The translations under genes and the position numbers were made by a program. From the NCBI RefSeq assembly GCF_037977235.1, contig NZ_CP150276.1, forward strand, positions 2,976,001 through 3,040,000: a DNA stretch of 64,000 bases. Direction: 5' to 3'. This document shows, piece after piece, positions 27,824 through 35,711 of this stretch. This stretch comes from Paenibacillus sp. FSL K6-0276 (GTDB lineage: Bacteria; Bacillota; Bacilli; Paenibacillales; Paenibacillaceae). The notes beneath the pieces are model-generated. The model was given only the letters and a program-made list of their open reading frames with translations, did not search any database and had not been told where the DNA came from. The stretch's first letter is position 1; each line of letters begins with the position of its first letter.

Positions 27824-28129
27824 TCAAGTGTTCAACCCTGACAGATGCAAAGTTTGCTTCAGACGATCAATATCCACGTAGATATCTTCGAATCCTGGAA
27901 AACGAATAGCAGGATCTGGCCAGCCTTGCCCATACATCATGTAATAATCGAGAGCATTGTGGTTGCTGATCATCCAATACGTTGGAACGATATGCTGTTT
28001 ATGAATAATCTCAATAACTTGTATTCCTGATTGACAAAAAGCCAAATTGGCAAGTCCAGCGCCATGGGCTCCCAAAATTACTTTTGACGAAGCGAATAAC
28101 TGGATTTGCTGTGCAACCGTCCAGTACAC
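27824..28129 (-). pseudogene. C-terminal fragment of a GT61-family glycosyltransferase
   Basis: About 100 codons matching the end of GT61 (DUF563) glycosyltransferases: QIQLFASSKVILGAHGAGLA, NLAFCQSGIQVIEIIHK. These enzymes build surface polysaccharides. The frame meets a stop within three codons upstream of the first possible start, and the N-terminal ~250 residues are gone. Convergent with the DHFR-family remnant, in a run of gene fragments. Confidence 0.7.
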
Positions 28130-28171
28130 TAGTTAAATCGGTAGGATGTTGAATTCTTCAAGGCAGCGGAC

Positions 28172-28204
28172 TTGACTTGGAGTGAACTCCAAGTGAAATA
28201 ATAA
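28172..28204 (+). promoter_or_regulatory. MerR-type promoter with embedded operator (AdhR/NmlR style)
   Basis: TTGACT (28172-28177) is followed by the perfect dyad CTTGGAGT-GA-ACTCCAAG (28176-28193) and an AT-rich -10 (AATAAT, 28198-28203), leaving a 19-20 bp spacer. A long spacer filled by a dyad of this sequence is the hallmark of MerR-family activation, and the arms match AdhR/NmlR-type operators. The MerR gene is the second gene of this transcript. Confidence 0.85.
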
Positions 28205-28257
28205 CAAATATCAGCAAATGAACATTACAATCTATTGAAAGAGAGGAATCATTGTAA

Positions 28258-29238
28258 ATGGACTATGGTAAACTTGGCAATACGGGGCTGGATGTATCTA
28301 GGCTCTGTCTAGGCTGTATGAGCTTTGGTGTAGCAGAACGTTGGATCCATCAGTGGGTGCTTGATGAGGAGCAGAGTCGGCTTATCATAAAAAAAGCTCT
28401 TGAGCTTGGAATTAATTTTTTTGATACTGCTAATGTGTATTCTGACGGAACGAGTGAGGAGATTCTTGGACGGGCTCTTAAGGATTATGCCAATCGAGAT
28501 GAAATTGTTCTCGCGACTAAGGTCTATAATCGTATGCATGAAGGACCTAATGGTGCTGGGCTTTCCCGAAAAGCAATTATGAGTGAGATCGATAAGAGCC
28601 TTAAGAGATTGGGAACAGATTATGTGGATTTGTACCAGATCCATCGCTGGGATTATCACACACCTATCGAAGAAACGATGGAAGCTCTTCATGATGTGGT
28701 TAAGGCAGGTAAAGCAAGATACATTGGTGCTTCAGCTATGTATGCTTGGCAGTTCCAAAAAGCTTTATATGTGGCGGAGAAAAATGGTTGGACTCGCTTT
28801 GTATCCATGCAGAATCACCTCAACCTAATCTACCGTGAAGAAGAGCGCGAGATGTTGCCACTTTGTAAGGAAGAAAAAATCGGTGTTATTCCATATAGTC
28901 CGTTGGCCTCAGGAAGATTAACTCGTGACTGGGCAGTATCAACCCATCGTTCAGAAACCGATCAGATTCAAAAATCTAAATATGATGGGACTGCAGATGC
29001 AGATCGATTAGTTGTGGAGCGGGTGGCTGCTATCGCCGAAAAATATGGTGTTCCACGTATTCATATCGCGCTTGCTTGGTTGCTTCAGAAAGAACCGGTT
29101 ACTGCTCCTATCATTGGTGCTACGAAAATGTCACATCTAGAAGATGCTGTAGGTGCGTTATCCGTTACGTTAACACCTCAAGAAATTGCGTTCTTGGAAG
29201 AACCTTATACACCGCACCCAATCATTGGTTTTAATTAA
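28258..29238 (+). CDS. Aldo/keto reductase
   Basis: 326 residues, complete AKR barrel. Catalytic tetrad: Asp in FDTANVYSDG, Tyr of the same motif, Lys in LATKVYNRM, His in LYQIHRWDYHTP. The C-terminal cofactor region (PIIGATKMSHLEDAVGAL) indicates NADPH use. Resembles the YakC/YcsN-type AKRs that reduce aldehydes or ketones. GAGAGGA lies before the ATG. First gene of an operon with a MerR regulator, behind an AdhR-like operator, pointing to aldehyde or electrophile detoxification. Confidence 0.92.
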   Translation: MDYGKLGNTGLDVSRLCLGCMSFGVAERWIHQWVLDEEQSRLIIKKALELGINFFDTANVYSDGTSEEILGRALKDYANRDEIVLATKVYNRMHEGPNGAGLSRKAIMSEIDKSLKRLGTDYVDLYQIHRWDYHTPIEETMEALHDVVKAGKARYIGASAMYAWQFQKALYVAEKNGWTRFVSMQNHLNLIYREEEREMLPLCKEEKIGVIPYSPLASGRLTRDWAVSTHRSETDQIQKSKYDGTADADRLVVERVAAIAEKYGVPRIHIALAWLLQKEPVTAPIIGATKMSHLEDAVGALSVTLTPQEIAFLEEPYTPHPIIGFN

Positions 29239-29265
29239 TACTGAGTGTCGGAGGATAACGAAAGT

Positions 29266-29613
29266 ATGACCATTACAGAAGTAAGTGAAAAATTCAATCT
29301 GTCCCCGGATACGCTACGCTATTATGAACGCATCGGTATTATTCCACGTGTGAATCGCAATAAAAGCGGAAATAGAGACTATTCGGAAGAAGACTGCAGG
29401 TGGATTGAACATATCAAATGTATGCGAGGCATTGGTCTTCCCGTTGAAATCTTGATTAAGTATGTTGAGTTGTATAGACAGGGGGAAGAGGCTAATCATG
29501 CTAGAGTAGAACTCCTGATTGAGCAGCGGAAGCAACTCTTATCTAGAATGGAAGAGATGAATAGAGTATTGGAACGGATGGATAAAAAAATTGAACGATT
29601 GAGTAAACAATAA
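29266..29613 (+). CDS. MerR-family regulator (AdhR/NmlR-like)
   Basis: 115 residues: N-terminal winged HTH (TITEVSEKFNLSPDTLRYYE, then RIGIIPRVNRNKSGNRDYSE), and a C-terminal coiled-coil dimerisation helix (RVELLIEQRKQLLSRMEEMN). A cysteine in WIEHIKCMRGIGLP sits where AdhR/NmlR thiol sensors of aldehydes have theirs. ATG 29266 has GGAGG about 10 bases upstream and is preferred over GTG 29245. It lies 27 bases after the reductase gene and likely activates the shared promoter at 28172. Confidence 0.9.
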   Translation: MTITEVSEKFNLSPDTLRYYERIGIIPRVNRNKSGNRDYSEEDCRWIEHIKCMRGIGLPVEILIKYVELYRQGEEANHARVELLIEQRKQLLSRMEEMNRVLERMDKKIERLSKQ

Positions 29614-29640
29614 GTCCTCTTTTTAGGGCTTATTGTTGTA
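29609..29640 (+). terminator. Terminator of the AKR-MerR operon
   Basis: AATAAGTCCT (29609-29618) pairs with AGGGCTTATT (29625-29634), followed by GTTGTATT. Confidence 0.65.
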
Positions 29641-29656
29641 TTAGGAACGCGATTCT

Positions 29657-30040
29657 TCATAACTTCTTCCGATACGCCTTGGGAGACATACCGTAGGTTT
29701 TGGTAAATTGTCTAGTGAAATAATTGCTATCGCTAAACCCGCTTTCATGTGAGATCTGGGTAATACTGAAGTCAGAATGCTTCAACAAGCCGCAAGCCCG
29801 CTCCAGACGCAAACGATGGAGATAGGAAATAGGAGTCGTCTGATAGTAGGAGCGAAAGATCCGGTTTAAGTGTCTTATAGATATACCTGAGTGTTTGGCG
29901 ATTTGATCTAGCGCCAACGATTCTAGATAGTGGTCTTCCATAAAGGAGAGCGCGTTTGCTAAATGGATCAGATGATTATCCTGGCTCCCTTTGTCCTGTT
30001 CCTTATAATGTCTTGATAAATAAACAACCAGTTCCATGAA
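29657..30040 (-). pseudogene. AraC-family regulator, C-terminal DNA-binding part only
   Basis: The frame encodes a complete double helix-turn-helix (LESLALDQIAKHSGISIRHL and FSITQISHESGFSDSNYFTR, ending GMSPKAYRKK) plus the end of the preceding linker (FMELVVYLSRHYKEQ). Its N-terminal effector domain is missing: upstream of about 30040 the DNA is the antisense of an ABC ATPase fragment. A deletion joined the two head to head. No ribosome binding site remains, so expression is unlikely. Confidence 0.75.
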
Positions 30041-30057
30041 CCTTGAAACCAACAAAG

Positions 30058-30785
30058 AAAAGAATCTAGGGTATTTGCCCGGGGAAATTGCCTTGCCTGA
30101 ATCGCTGACGGGGACACAGTTTATTAAGATGATGGCTGATTTACGTGGCATCAATGATATGACTCATACCAATTATTTGATTTCAAAATTTGAGCTTGAT
30201 CCAGCGGGCAGTTTAAAACGCATGTCTTTAGGGATGAAGCGGAAGCTCGCTATTGTAACAGCTTTTATGCATAATCCCGACGTTCTTGTTCTTGATGAAC
30301 CTACAAGCGGTCTTGATCCCATCATGCAAAATGTATTTATTGATTTCATCAAAGAGGAAAAAGAAAAAGGGAAAACGATTTTACTATCGAGCCATATCTT
30401 TAATGAGATTGACGCTACCTGTGACAAAATATCAATTATCAAAGATGGAAGGTTAATTTCAACCTTTATAGCCGATGAGCTTCGTCACAATGAGAGCAAA
30501 TCCTTTGAATTTGAATTCAACTCCAAAGAAGAGTTTGAACGTTTTAGTATAGAGGTTCTGTCTCTAAAAGACATTGAAGTCACTTCTTTAAAAGCGCATA
30601 AAAAACAAGCGGAAATACGAGTGAATGATAGCGACATCAACATGTTCATAAACACCCTATCAGAGTATGATTTGAAGTTTTTCTCAGAGATCAAGTTTAC
30701 GCTTGAGGATTACTTTATGAAGTTTTATGACCGAAACTCTAATTCAGAGGGAGGTGCCAACCATAATGCCATTGATAGAGATTAA
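30058..30785 (+). pseudogene. 5'-truncated ABC transporter ATPase
   Basis: Starts abruptly at KNLGYLPGEIALPESLTG, which aligns with the middle of the intact paralogue downstream (IGYTPGEIAFPNAPTG). The signature (RMSLGMKRK), Walker B (VLVLDEPTSGLDP), H-loop and C-terminal extension are present, but Walker A is missing, so it cannot bind ATP normally. It overlaps the next gene by 20 bases, preserving the old operon order. The missing part was removed with the 5' part of the convergent AraC gene. Confidence 0.8.
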
Positions 30786-31647
30786 TGATTTGACAAAAGA
30801 TTATGGCCAAGGACGAGGTGTTTTTAACATTAATCTCTCGATTGAGAAAGGTGAAGTGTTTGGTTTTGTCGGCACAAATGGAGCAGGTAAAACCACAGTG
30901 ATTCGTCATTTGATGGGCTTCTTAAAGCCACAAATCGGAAGTGTAAGAATTAACGGAATGGACTGTTGGGAAGACTCGGCTGAGATAAAGAAAATGATTG
31001 GCTATACGCCTGGAGAGATCGCATTTCCCAATGCTCCAACTGGAACGGAATTCCTAAAACAGCAGGCTGAGCTGTTAGGACTCAAAGACATGACTTATGC
31101 AAATACAATCATAGAGAAACTCCAACTAGATCCAACAGCTAACTTGAAAAGAATGTCTAAGGGTATGAAGCAAAAGACTGCAATTGTCGCTACCTTAATG
31201 GCTGATCCTGATATTTTGATTCTGGATGAACCGACAACAGGAATTGACCCTCTGATGAGAGCTGAATTTGTAGATATATTAAACGAAGAAAAGAAGAAAG
31301 GAAAAACGATTTTTATGTCGAGTCATATGTTTGAAGAAGTTGAACATACCTGTGACAAGGTTGCTCTTATTAAAGATGGTCAAATTATTGCTGTGAAATC
31401 AACTCTTGAGGTTAAACACAATGAAGAGAAGACGTACAAAATTGAGTTTACTTCGCCTGAGGACTACCAACGTTTTTTAACAGAGCCATTTGATTGTGCA
31501 GATCAACGTGAAAGTCAAAATCAAGTCATTGTAAAGATACATGATCGTCAGATCAACACGCTCTTCAAAGTGCTCAAAGGGTATGAGATCAAGTTTATCA
31601 CTGAAAACAAGTACACACTCGAAAAATACTTCAGAAGTCTATACTAA
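30766..31647 (+). CDS. ABC-2 exporter ATP-binding subunit
   Basis: 293 residues. Walker A GTNGAGKTT, signature RMSKGMKQK, Walker B ILILDEPTTGIDP, switch His in FMSSHMFEE, then an ~80-residue C-terminal extension typical of drug/bacitracin-type exporters. AGGGAGGTG lies 8-10 bases before ATG 30766; the longer frame from 30727 overlaps the previous gene. The preceding truncated ATPase is a paralogue, so the ancestral exporter probably used two different ATPases. Its membrane partner follows directly but is frameshifted. Confidence 0.88.
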   Translation: MPLIEINDLTKDYGQGRGVFNINLSIEKGEVFGFVGTNGAGKTTVIRHLMGFLKPQIGSVRINGMDCWEDSAEIKKMIGYTPGEIAFPNAPTGTEFLKQQAELLGLKDMTYANTIIEKLQLDPTANLKRMSKGMKQKTAIVATLMADPDILILDEPTTGIDPLMRAEFVDILNEEKKKGKTIFMSSHMFEEVEHTCDKVALIKDGQIIAVKSTLEVKHNEEKTYKIEFTSPEDYQRFLTEPFDCADQRESQNQVIVKIHDRQINTLFKVLKGYEIKFITENKYTLEKYFRSLY

Positions 31648-31661
31648 AGGGGGAGTAACTA

Positions 31662-32449
31662 ATGTTTAGTAAAACGATCTTTAAACAAACATTGAAAGCC
31701 AATTTCAAGTTATGGCTTATTTTCACGATAATTATGAGTGTGTTTAGTGGCGTACTCATTGCCGTTTTCGATCCAAAGACTCTATCCAGTATGTCGGATA
31801 TGATGAAGGACACACCACTTGCGAGCATGTTAGGATCAACCACTTTCCTTGGCATGCTCTCTCAGACCTTCTATTCGATGCAGGGTGTTATTCTGCCATT
31901 GATCTTTGTGATTATGACCGCCAATAGTCTTATTGCGTCTCAGGTAGATAGAGGCTCCATGGCTTACTTGCTATCAACACCTATAAAAAGAAGCACAGTG
32001 GTCAGAACACAGGCTATTTATCTAGTAACATCGCTTGTTGTAATGTTTACGATTTTATCCATCTCGTAGGAGTAGTATCTGTTCAGGCTTTCCAGAGCGA
32101 TATTGATTTTAATATTTCGGATCTGATTATGCTCAATGTAGGTTTATTTCTCTTAATGTTTGCAACCAGCAGTATTTCTTTCTTATTTTCTTGTATCTTC
32201 AATTTGTCGAAAAACTCACTCGCTTTTGGTGCAGGTATCCCACTTGCTTTCTTTCTCTTTGAACTGATGGGTAAGGTAGATAGCAGTCTGGAGGGATTTA
32301 AGTACATCTCACTGAATACATTATTTGATGCGGATGCAATCATAAATAACGGCGATTATTGGATTCAATTTACTCTTCTTGGTGTTGTAGGTATTGTACT
32401 TTATGCGATTGGCATACGTGTCTTTAAGGAAAAGGATTTGCCTTTATAA
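31662..32449 (+). pseudogene. ABC-2 permease, frameshifted
   Basis: AAAGGGGGAG precedes ATG 31662. The first 135 codons give an N-terminal membrane helix and a loop (FKQTLKANFKLWLIFTIIMS; YLLSTPIKRSTVVRTQAIYL) and stop at TAG 32067. From about 32060 another frame continues as HLVGVVSVQAFQSDIDFN with four further membrane helices to 32449, ending in a natural tail (RVFKEKDLPL). A single frameshift separates the halves; a sequencing error or recent mutation are both possible since the rest is well preserved. Confidence 0.75.
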
Positions 32450-32556
32450 CGATAGTTGGGGTTACTCACAACTAAAGGAAATATCTTCTTGTCTACTTTT
32501 TAAGATATTCTTGGTAAGGTAGGGGGATATCAATGAATAAGAGGTGATGAGTTGTC

Positions 32557-33450
32557 ATGAGTAAGAAATACTGCTTGTTCTGTGATGAGATCGTCTCCAC
32601 TACAACAGATGGCGATTACGATAGATATTTAGGTTGTAATTGTTCTCCCGACGGGTTCTATAACTTATTGAGAGATAGCTATGAGCCCATTAATTCACTT
32701 CCGCATCAAAAGAAACGCGACATGTTTCATATCGTATCGGCTTATATACGGGAGCTGACAGATGGTGGTGAGAAGGTCAGTCTATCGGCCGACGATATAG
32801 AGTCTGTTGTAATTTCTCCGAAAATTCCTGTGACGATTGAAGATAAAGGAAACCGTTTATTGCGATACTTATACAGACATTCCGAAGCCCCTGTGGAATC
32901 CGTTGTCATTCAACCACTCTCCAGTAGCTATAACCTGACGTATTCGCCCAATCTGCAAGAACTGGTATATATCATAGATAAGCTGATTAACGAGCAGTTT
33001 ATTATCAGAGAAGGCATGACCTTTAAGCTGACAGACGAGGGATGGAATGAAGCTGCGGCAATCGCAGGAGGCAAAAAATTAAAACCATGTATCGTTCTAA
33101 TGTCGGATGCGGAGGATTTGCACACGGAGTGGGTGGAAAAACTGCTTCCTAAAATCGAGCAGTTTGGTTATATGCCACGTTTGCTAAGTCATACGACTAC
33201 GAAAAACCGTGAATTGTATTCCTTGGAGCTGATAGAGGAGAGTAAACTGATTATCGCAGATTTAACCGGTCAATCCCCTGAAGTGTATTTTACGGCTGGA
33301 TATGCGCTCGGATTGAACATTCCAGTGATTTGGACTGTGAACAGCAGCGATGCCAATAATCTTTCTGTACATGTGAAAAATATCCGTCCGATAGTTTGGG
33401 ATACAGCCGAAGAGCTGGCAGTTTTACTCCAGCAGAAGTTGAGTCAATAG
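32557..33450 (+). CDS. Unknown protein: zinc-ribbon, winged-helix-like middle, deoxyribosyltransferase-like C terminus
   Basis: 297 residues, no membrane segment. Residues 6-29 hold CxxC-x17-CxC, a likely zinc ribbon. ~85-165 (RLLRYLYRHSE, IIDKLINEQFIIREG, FKLTDEGWNEA) resembles a winged helix. ~175-290 resembles nucleoside 2-deoxyribosyltransferase or TIR-like nucleotide-binding folds: LIEESKLIIADLTGQSPEVY, FTAGYALGLNIPVIWT. Such C-terminal domains occur as effector or sensor modules in stress and defence proteins. AGAGGTGA lies upstream of the ATG. No partner gene is adjacent. Function is not assigned. Confidence 0.7.
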   Translation: MSKKYCLFCDEIVSTTTDGDYDRYLGCNCSPDGFYNLLRDSYEPINSLPHQKKRDMFHIVSAYIRELTDGGEKVSLSADDIESVVISPKIPVTIEDKGNRLLRYLYRHSEAPVESVVIQPLSSSYNLTYSPNLQELVYIIDKLINEQFIIREGMTFKLTDEGWNEAAAIAGGKKLKPCIVLMSDAEDLHTEWVEKLLPKIEQFGYMPRLLSHTTTKNRELYSLELIEESKLIIADLTGQSPEVYFTAGYALGLNIPVIWTVNSSDANNLSVHVKNIRPIVWDTAEELAVLLQQKLSQ

Positions 33451-33485
33451 AGTCCATGTCATATTTAAATGAACACCAAGCAGAA

Positions 33486-33512
33486 GAAGCCGCGAATTTC
33501 GCGGCTTCTTTC
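33486..33512 (+). terminator. Intrinsic terminator
   Basis: GAAGCCGCGA (33486-33495) pairs with TCGCGGCTTC (33499-33508), followed by TTTC. Confidence 0.75.
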
Positions 33513-33549
33513 TTATCACTATAAAAGTTATTGTCTCAACTCAAGGATA

Positions 33550-33771
33550 TTATGAAATCTTGTTTCTATTGTGGAGGACTGAGCCGAGACCTATAAATAA
33601 CCATGCAATAATACCGCTGAAAATAAACAGGAAGCCAAGTGGAATTAAGAAAAAAGCCGGCTCATGCAATATACCATCTGCTCCCACGCTTGAACCCACC
33701 ATACCCGAGATCATTAAACTAATGATTCCTAACAATAGGGGGGCAGAGGCGAATAGATATTTTTTTTTCAT
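33550..33771 (-). CDS. DUF3955-type small membrane protein
   Basis: 73 residues with two hydrophobic helices (LFASAPLLLGIISLMISGMV and FFLIPLGFLFIFSGIIAWLF) separated by GSSVGADGILHEPA. This pattern matches DUF3955 small membrane proteins, whose function is unknown. ATG at 33771 has AAAGGAG at good spacing, so the longer in-frame start at 33870 is rejected. Monocistronic on the minus strand. Confidence 0.75.
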   Translation of the reverse strand: MKKKYLFASAPLLLGIISLMISGMVGSSVGADGILHEPAFFLIPLGFLFIFSGIIAWLFIGLGSVLHNRNKIS

Positions 33772-33912
33772 ATGACATTCTCCTTTACTTGTTAACCATA
33801 TAATACACAAATTCAATTCGTAAATCAACATTAATTTATTGTAATACGATATATCATTATTGTAAATCAAATGAATGAGCTTGTGCTTGGGATTTGATGA
33901 AAAATTGGGGTC

Positions 33913-33980
33913 TTGACCATAATTGCTGGTGAGGACTATTATTTGGGTTAAACAAATTTAAGTAGTCTTAATGCTATAAT
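33913..33980 (+). promoter_or_regulatory. Promoter region of the galactoside operon
   Basis: Two candidates: TTGACC (33913-33918) with TATTAT (33937-33942), 18-bp spacer; and an extended -10 TGCTATAAT (33972-33980). Either would place the cre-like site at 34031 downstream of the start, where CcpA acts as a roadblock. Confidence 0.5.
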
Positions 33981-34030
33981 TGTACAGAGGTCGCTCCAAG
34001 TCGGATGGGTTGAGCAGTAACAGATAAAAA

Positions 34031-34044
34031 AGAAAACGGTTACA
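34031..34044 (+). promoter_or_regulatory. Candidate CcpA cre site in the operon leader
   Basis: AGAAAACGGTTACA matches 13 of 14 positions of TGWAANCGNTNWCA. It lies between the promoters and the regulator gene of the beta-galactosidase operon. Confidence 0.6.
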
Positions 34045-34151
34045 ACTAATATTCGATAGGGACGGCGTTCTGATCATTTTCAAGGCTTATAAAATTTGTT
34101 CAAACAGTGAATGAATACAATTATAGGTTGAACAGCTGCAAGGGGGCAGAA

Positions 34152-35711
34152 ATGAAACCAATATTCAAGATTATGATTGTGGATGACGAGATGTTAGTTA
34201 GACAGGGAATAAAGCACCTTTTGGATTGGGAACAAGAAGGGTATCGAATCGTCGGCGAGGCTTCTAACGGTCTTGAAGCACTAAATATGATGGACGAGAT
34301 CAGTCCTCATATCATTATTACAGATATCGTAATGCCTGTAATGGGCGGGGAGAAGCTGGTCAAGATCGTAAAGGAGAAGTACCCTCAAATTGAAGTCATC
34401 GTATTAAGCAGTTTCAGTGAATACGATTACGTCCGATCCACATTTCAGAGTGGTGTAGCGGATTATATCCTGAAGCCGAAGCTGGAAGCCGATTACCTGT
34501 TGTCCATCCTAAATAAAACAACGGCTAAAATGGCAGGGATGAAGATGACCGATCCAGGTACCGATCCAGAGGAAAAGCAACTTTTACTAGTCATCGAGAA
34601 GCTCATTACAGGATATGAATCTGTGCTGGAACCTACGATGCTACATTCGAAGTTTCCTCACAGACAATTCGCGTTTTTCGGAGCGGATATGAAACATATT
34701 AAAGATTCTGGCGACAAGCTAAACTTCGCAACTGAATTGGAAAGAGGAATCCATAAGTTCGCTTTGGACGATGTTGTGTTTATTCGACTAAAGTTCATTA
34801 ACGATTCGGTTATTTATTTGCTCAACGCTAATCCAGAACAATGGGACGAGCTTGTGATTGAGCTCCGTTATCTGATCTCGGAAATAGAACATCGTGTGAG
34901 AGAAACGCATTTTATCATCAGTCAGAGCTTCGCGGACTTTGAAAGACTTGGTGAGATTTATCGTGACAATTATTTGAAGCTTACACGATACAGTTTCTAC
35001 TTGCCGGAACGAAGTCTGATTGAGAATGATCATTTGCCGGGACTTCCGGGAGCGTATCAGGAAATTGACATGGGAGAATTAATGGATCAGTTGAGACGTA
35101 AGCAATTCCAGAAGGCATTTACAGAGTTTCTGGAATATGTCCATCTGCATTCAATGGATTATCGCATTGATATTTTCGAATTCAAATCGCTATTGGGGAA
35201 CTTTATATTTAACGTAGCGACCACGCTTGGAAAAATGAAGTGTGAGATCGGAGGTCTGGAGGAGACCAAATACGACTACTTCCGAAAAATAGATGAAGCG
35301 CTGTATGCAAGTGATGCTATTGCTGTTACTGAAGCATTCATTCGTGAAGTTGAGCGCACTATTGGTGAGACGAATCCATCGGTTAACCCAAATATGACGA
35401 AGCTACTCGAATATATTCAGAATCATTATGCAGATCCGATCACACTGACAGGAGTAGCTAGACAGTTCCATTTTAATGCTTCTTATTTATCGAGTTATTT
35501 TACTGCACATAATGGCGAAGGGTTTAGTGAGTACCTGAACAAAGTCCGGGTGGAAAAAGCTATGGAGTTGCTCGAGACAACGGAGAAATCAATTTCCGAT
35601 ATTAGCGCAAGCGTGGGTTATTCAGATCAGAGTTATTTCACCAAGGTATTTAAAAAGCAGACTGGCATTTCTCCGAGCCGGTACCGGAGACGGGACGTAG
35701 CGCAGCCATGA
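34152..35711 (+). CDS. YesN-type AraC-family response regulator
   Basis: About 519 residues. N-terminal receiver with DDE acidic pair, phosphoacceptor Asp58 in IIITDIVMPVMGG and Lys in DYILKPKLEADYL; a long middle domain (~150-410); C-terminal double helix-turn-helix (TLTGVARQFHFNASYLSSYF, then ISDISASVGYSDQSYFTKVF). Such regulators activate carbohydrate ABC importer operons. ATG 34152 begins the receiver and has AAGGGGG upstream. Overlaps the kinase gene by 4 bases (ATGA). First gene of the transport/hydrolysis operon. Confidence 0.93.
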   Translation: MKPIFKIMIVDDEMLVRQGIKHLLDWEQEGYRIVGEASNGLEALNMMDEISPHIIITDIVMPVMGGEKLVKIVKEKYPQIEVIVLSSFSEYDYVRSTFQSGVADYILKPKLEADYLLSILNKTTAKMAGMKMTDPGTDPEEKQLLLVIEKLITGYESVLEPTMLHSKFPHRQFAFFGADMKHIKDSGDKLNFATELERGIHKFALDDVVFIRLKFINDSVIYLLNANPEQWDELVIELRYLISEIEHRVRETHFIISQSFADFERLGEIYRDNYLKLTRYSFYLPERSLIENDHLPGLPGAYQEIDMGELMDQLRRKQFQKAFTEFLEYVHLHSMDYRIDIFEFKSLLGNFIFNVATTLGKMKCEIGGLEETKYDYFRKIDEALYASDAIAVTEAFIREVERTIGETNPSVNPNMTKLLEYIQNHYADPITLTGVARQFHFNASYLSSYFTAHNGEGFSEYLNKVRVEKAMELLETTEKSISDISASVGYSDQSYFTKVFKKQTGISPSRYRRRDVAQP

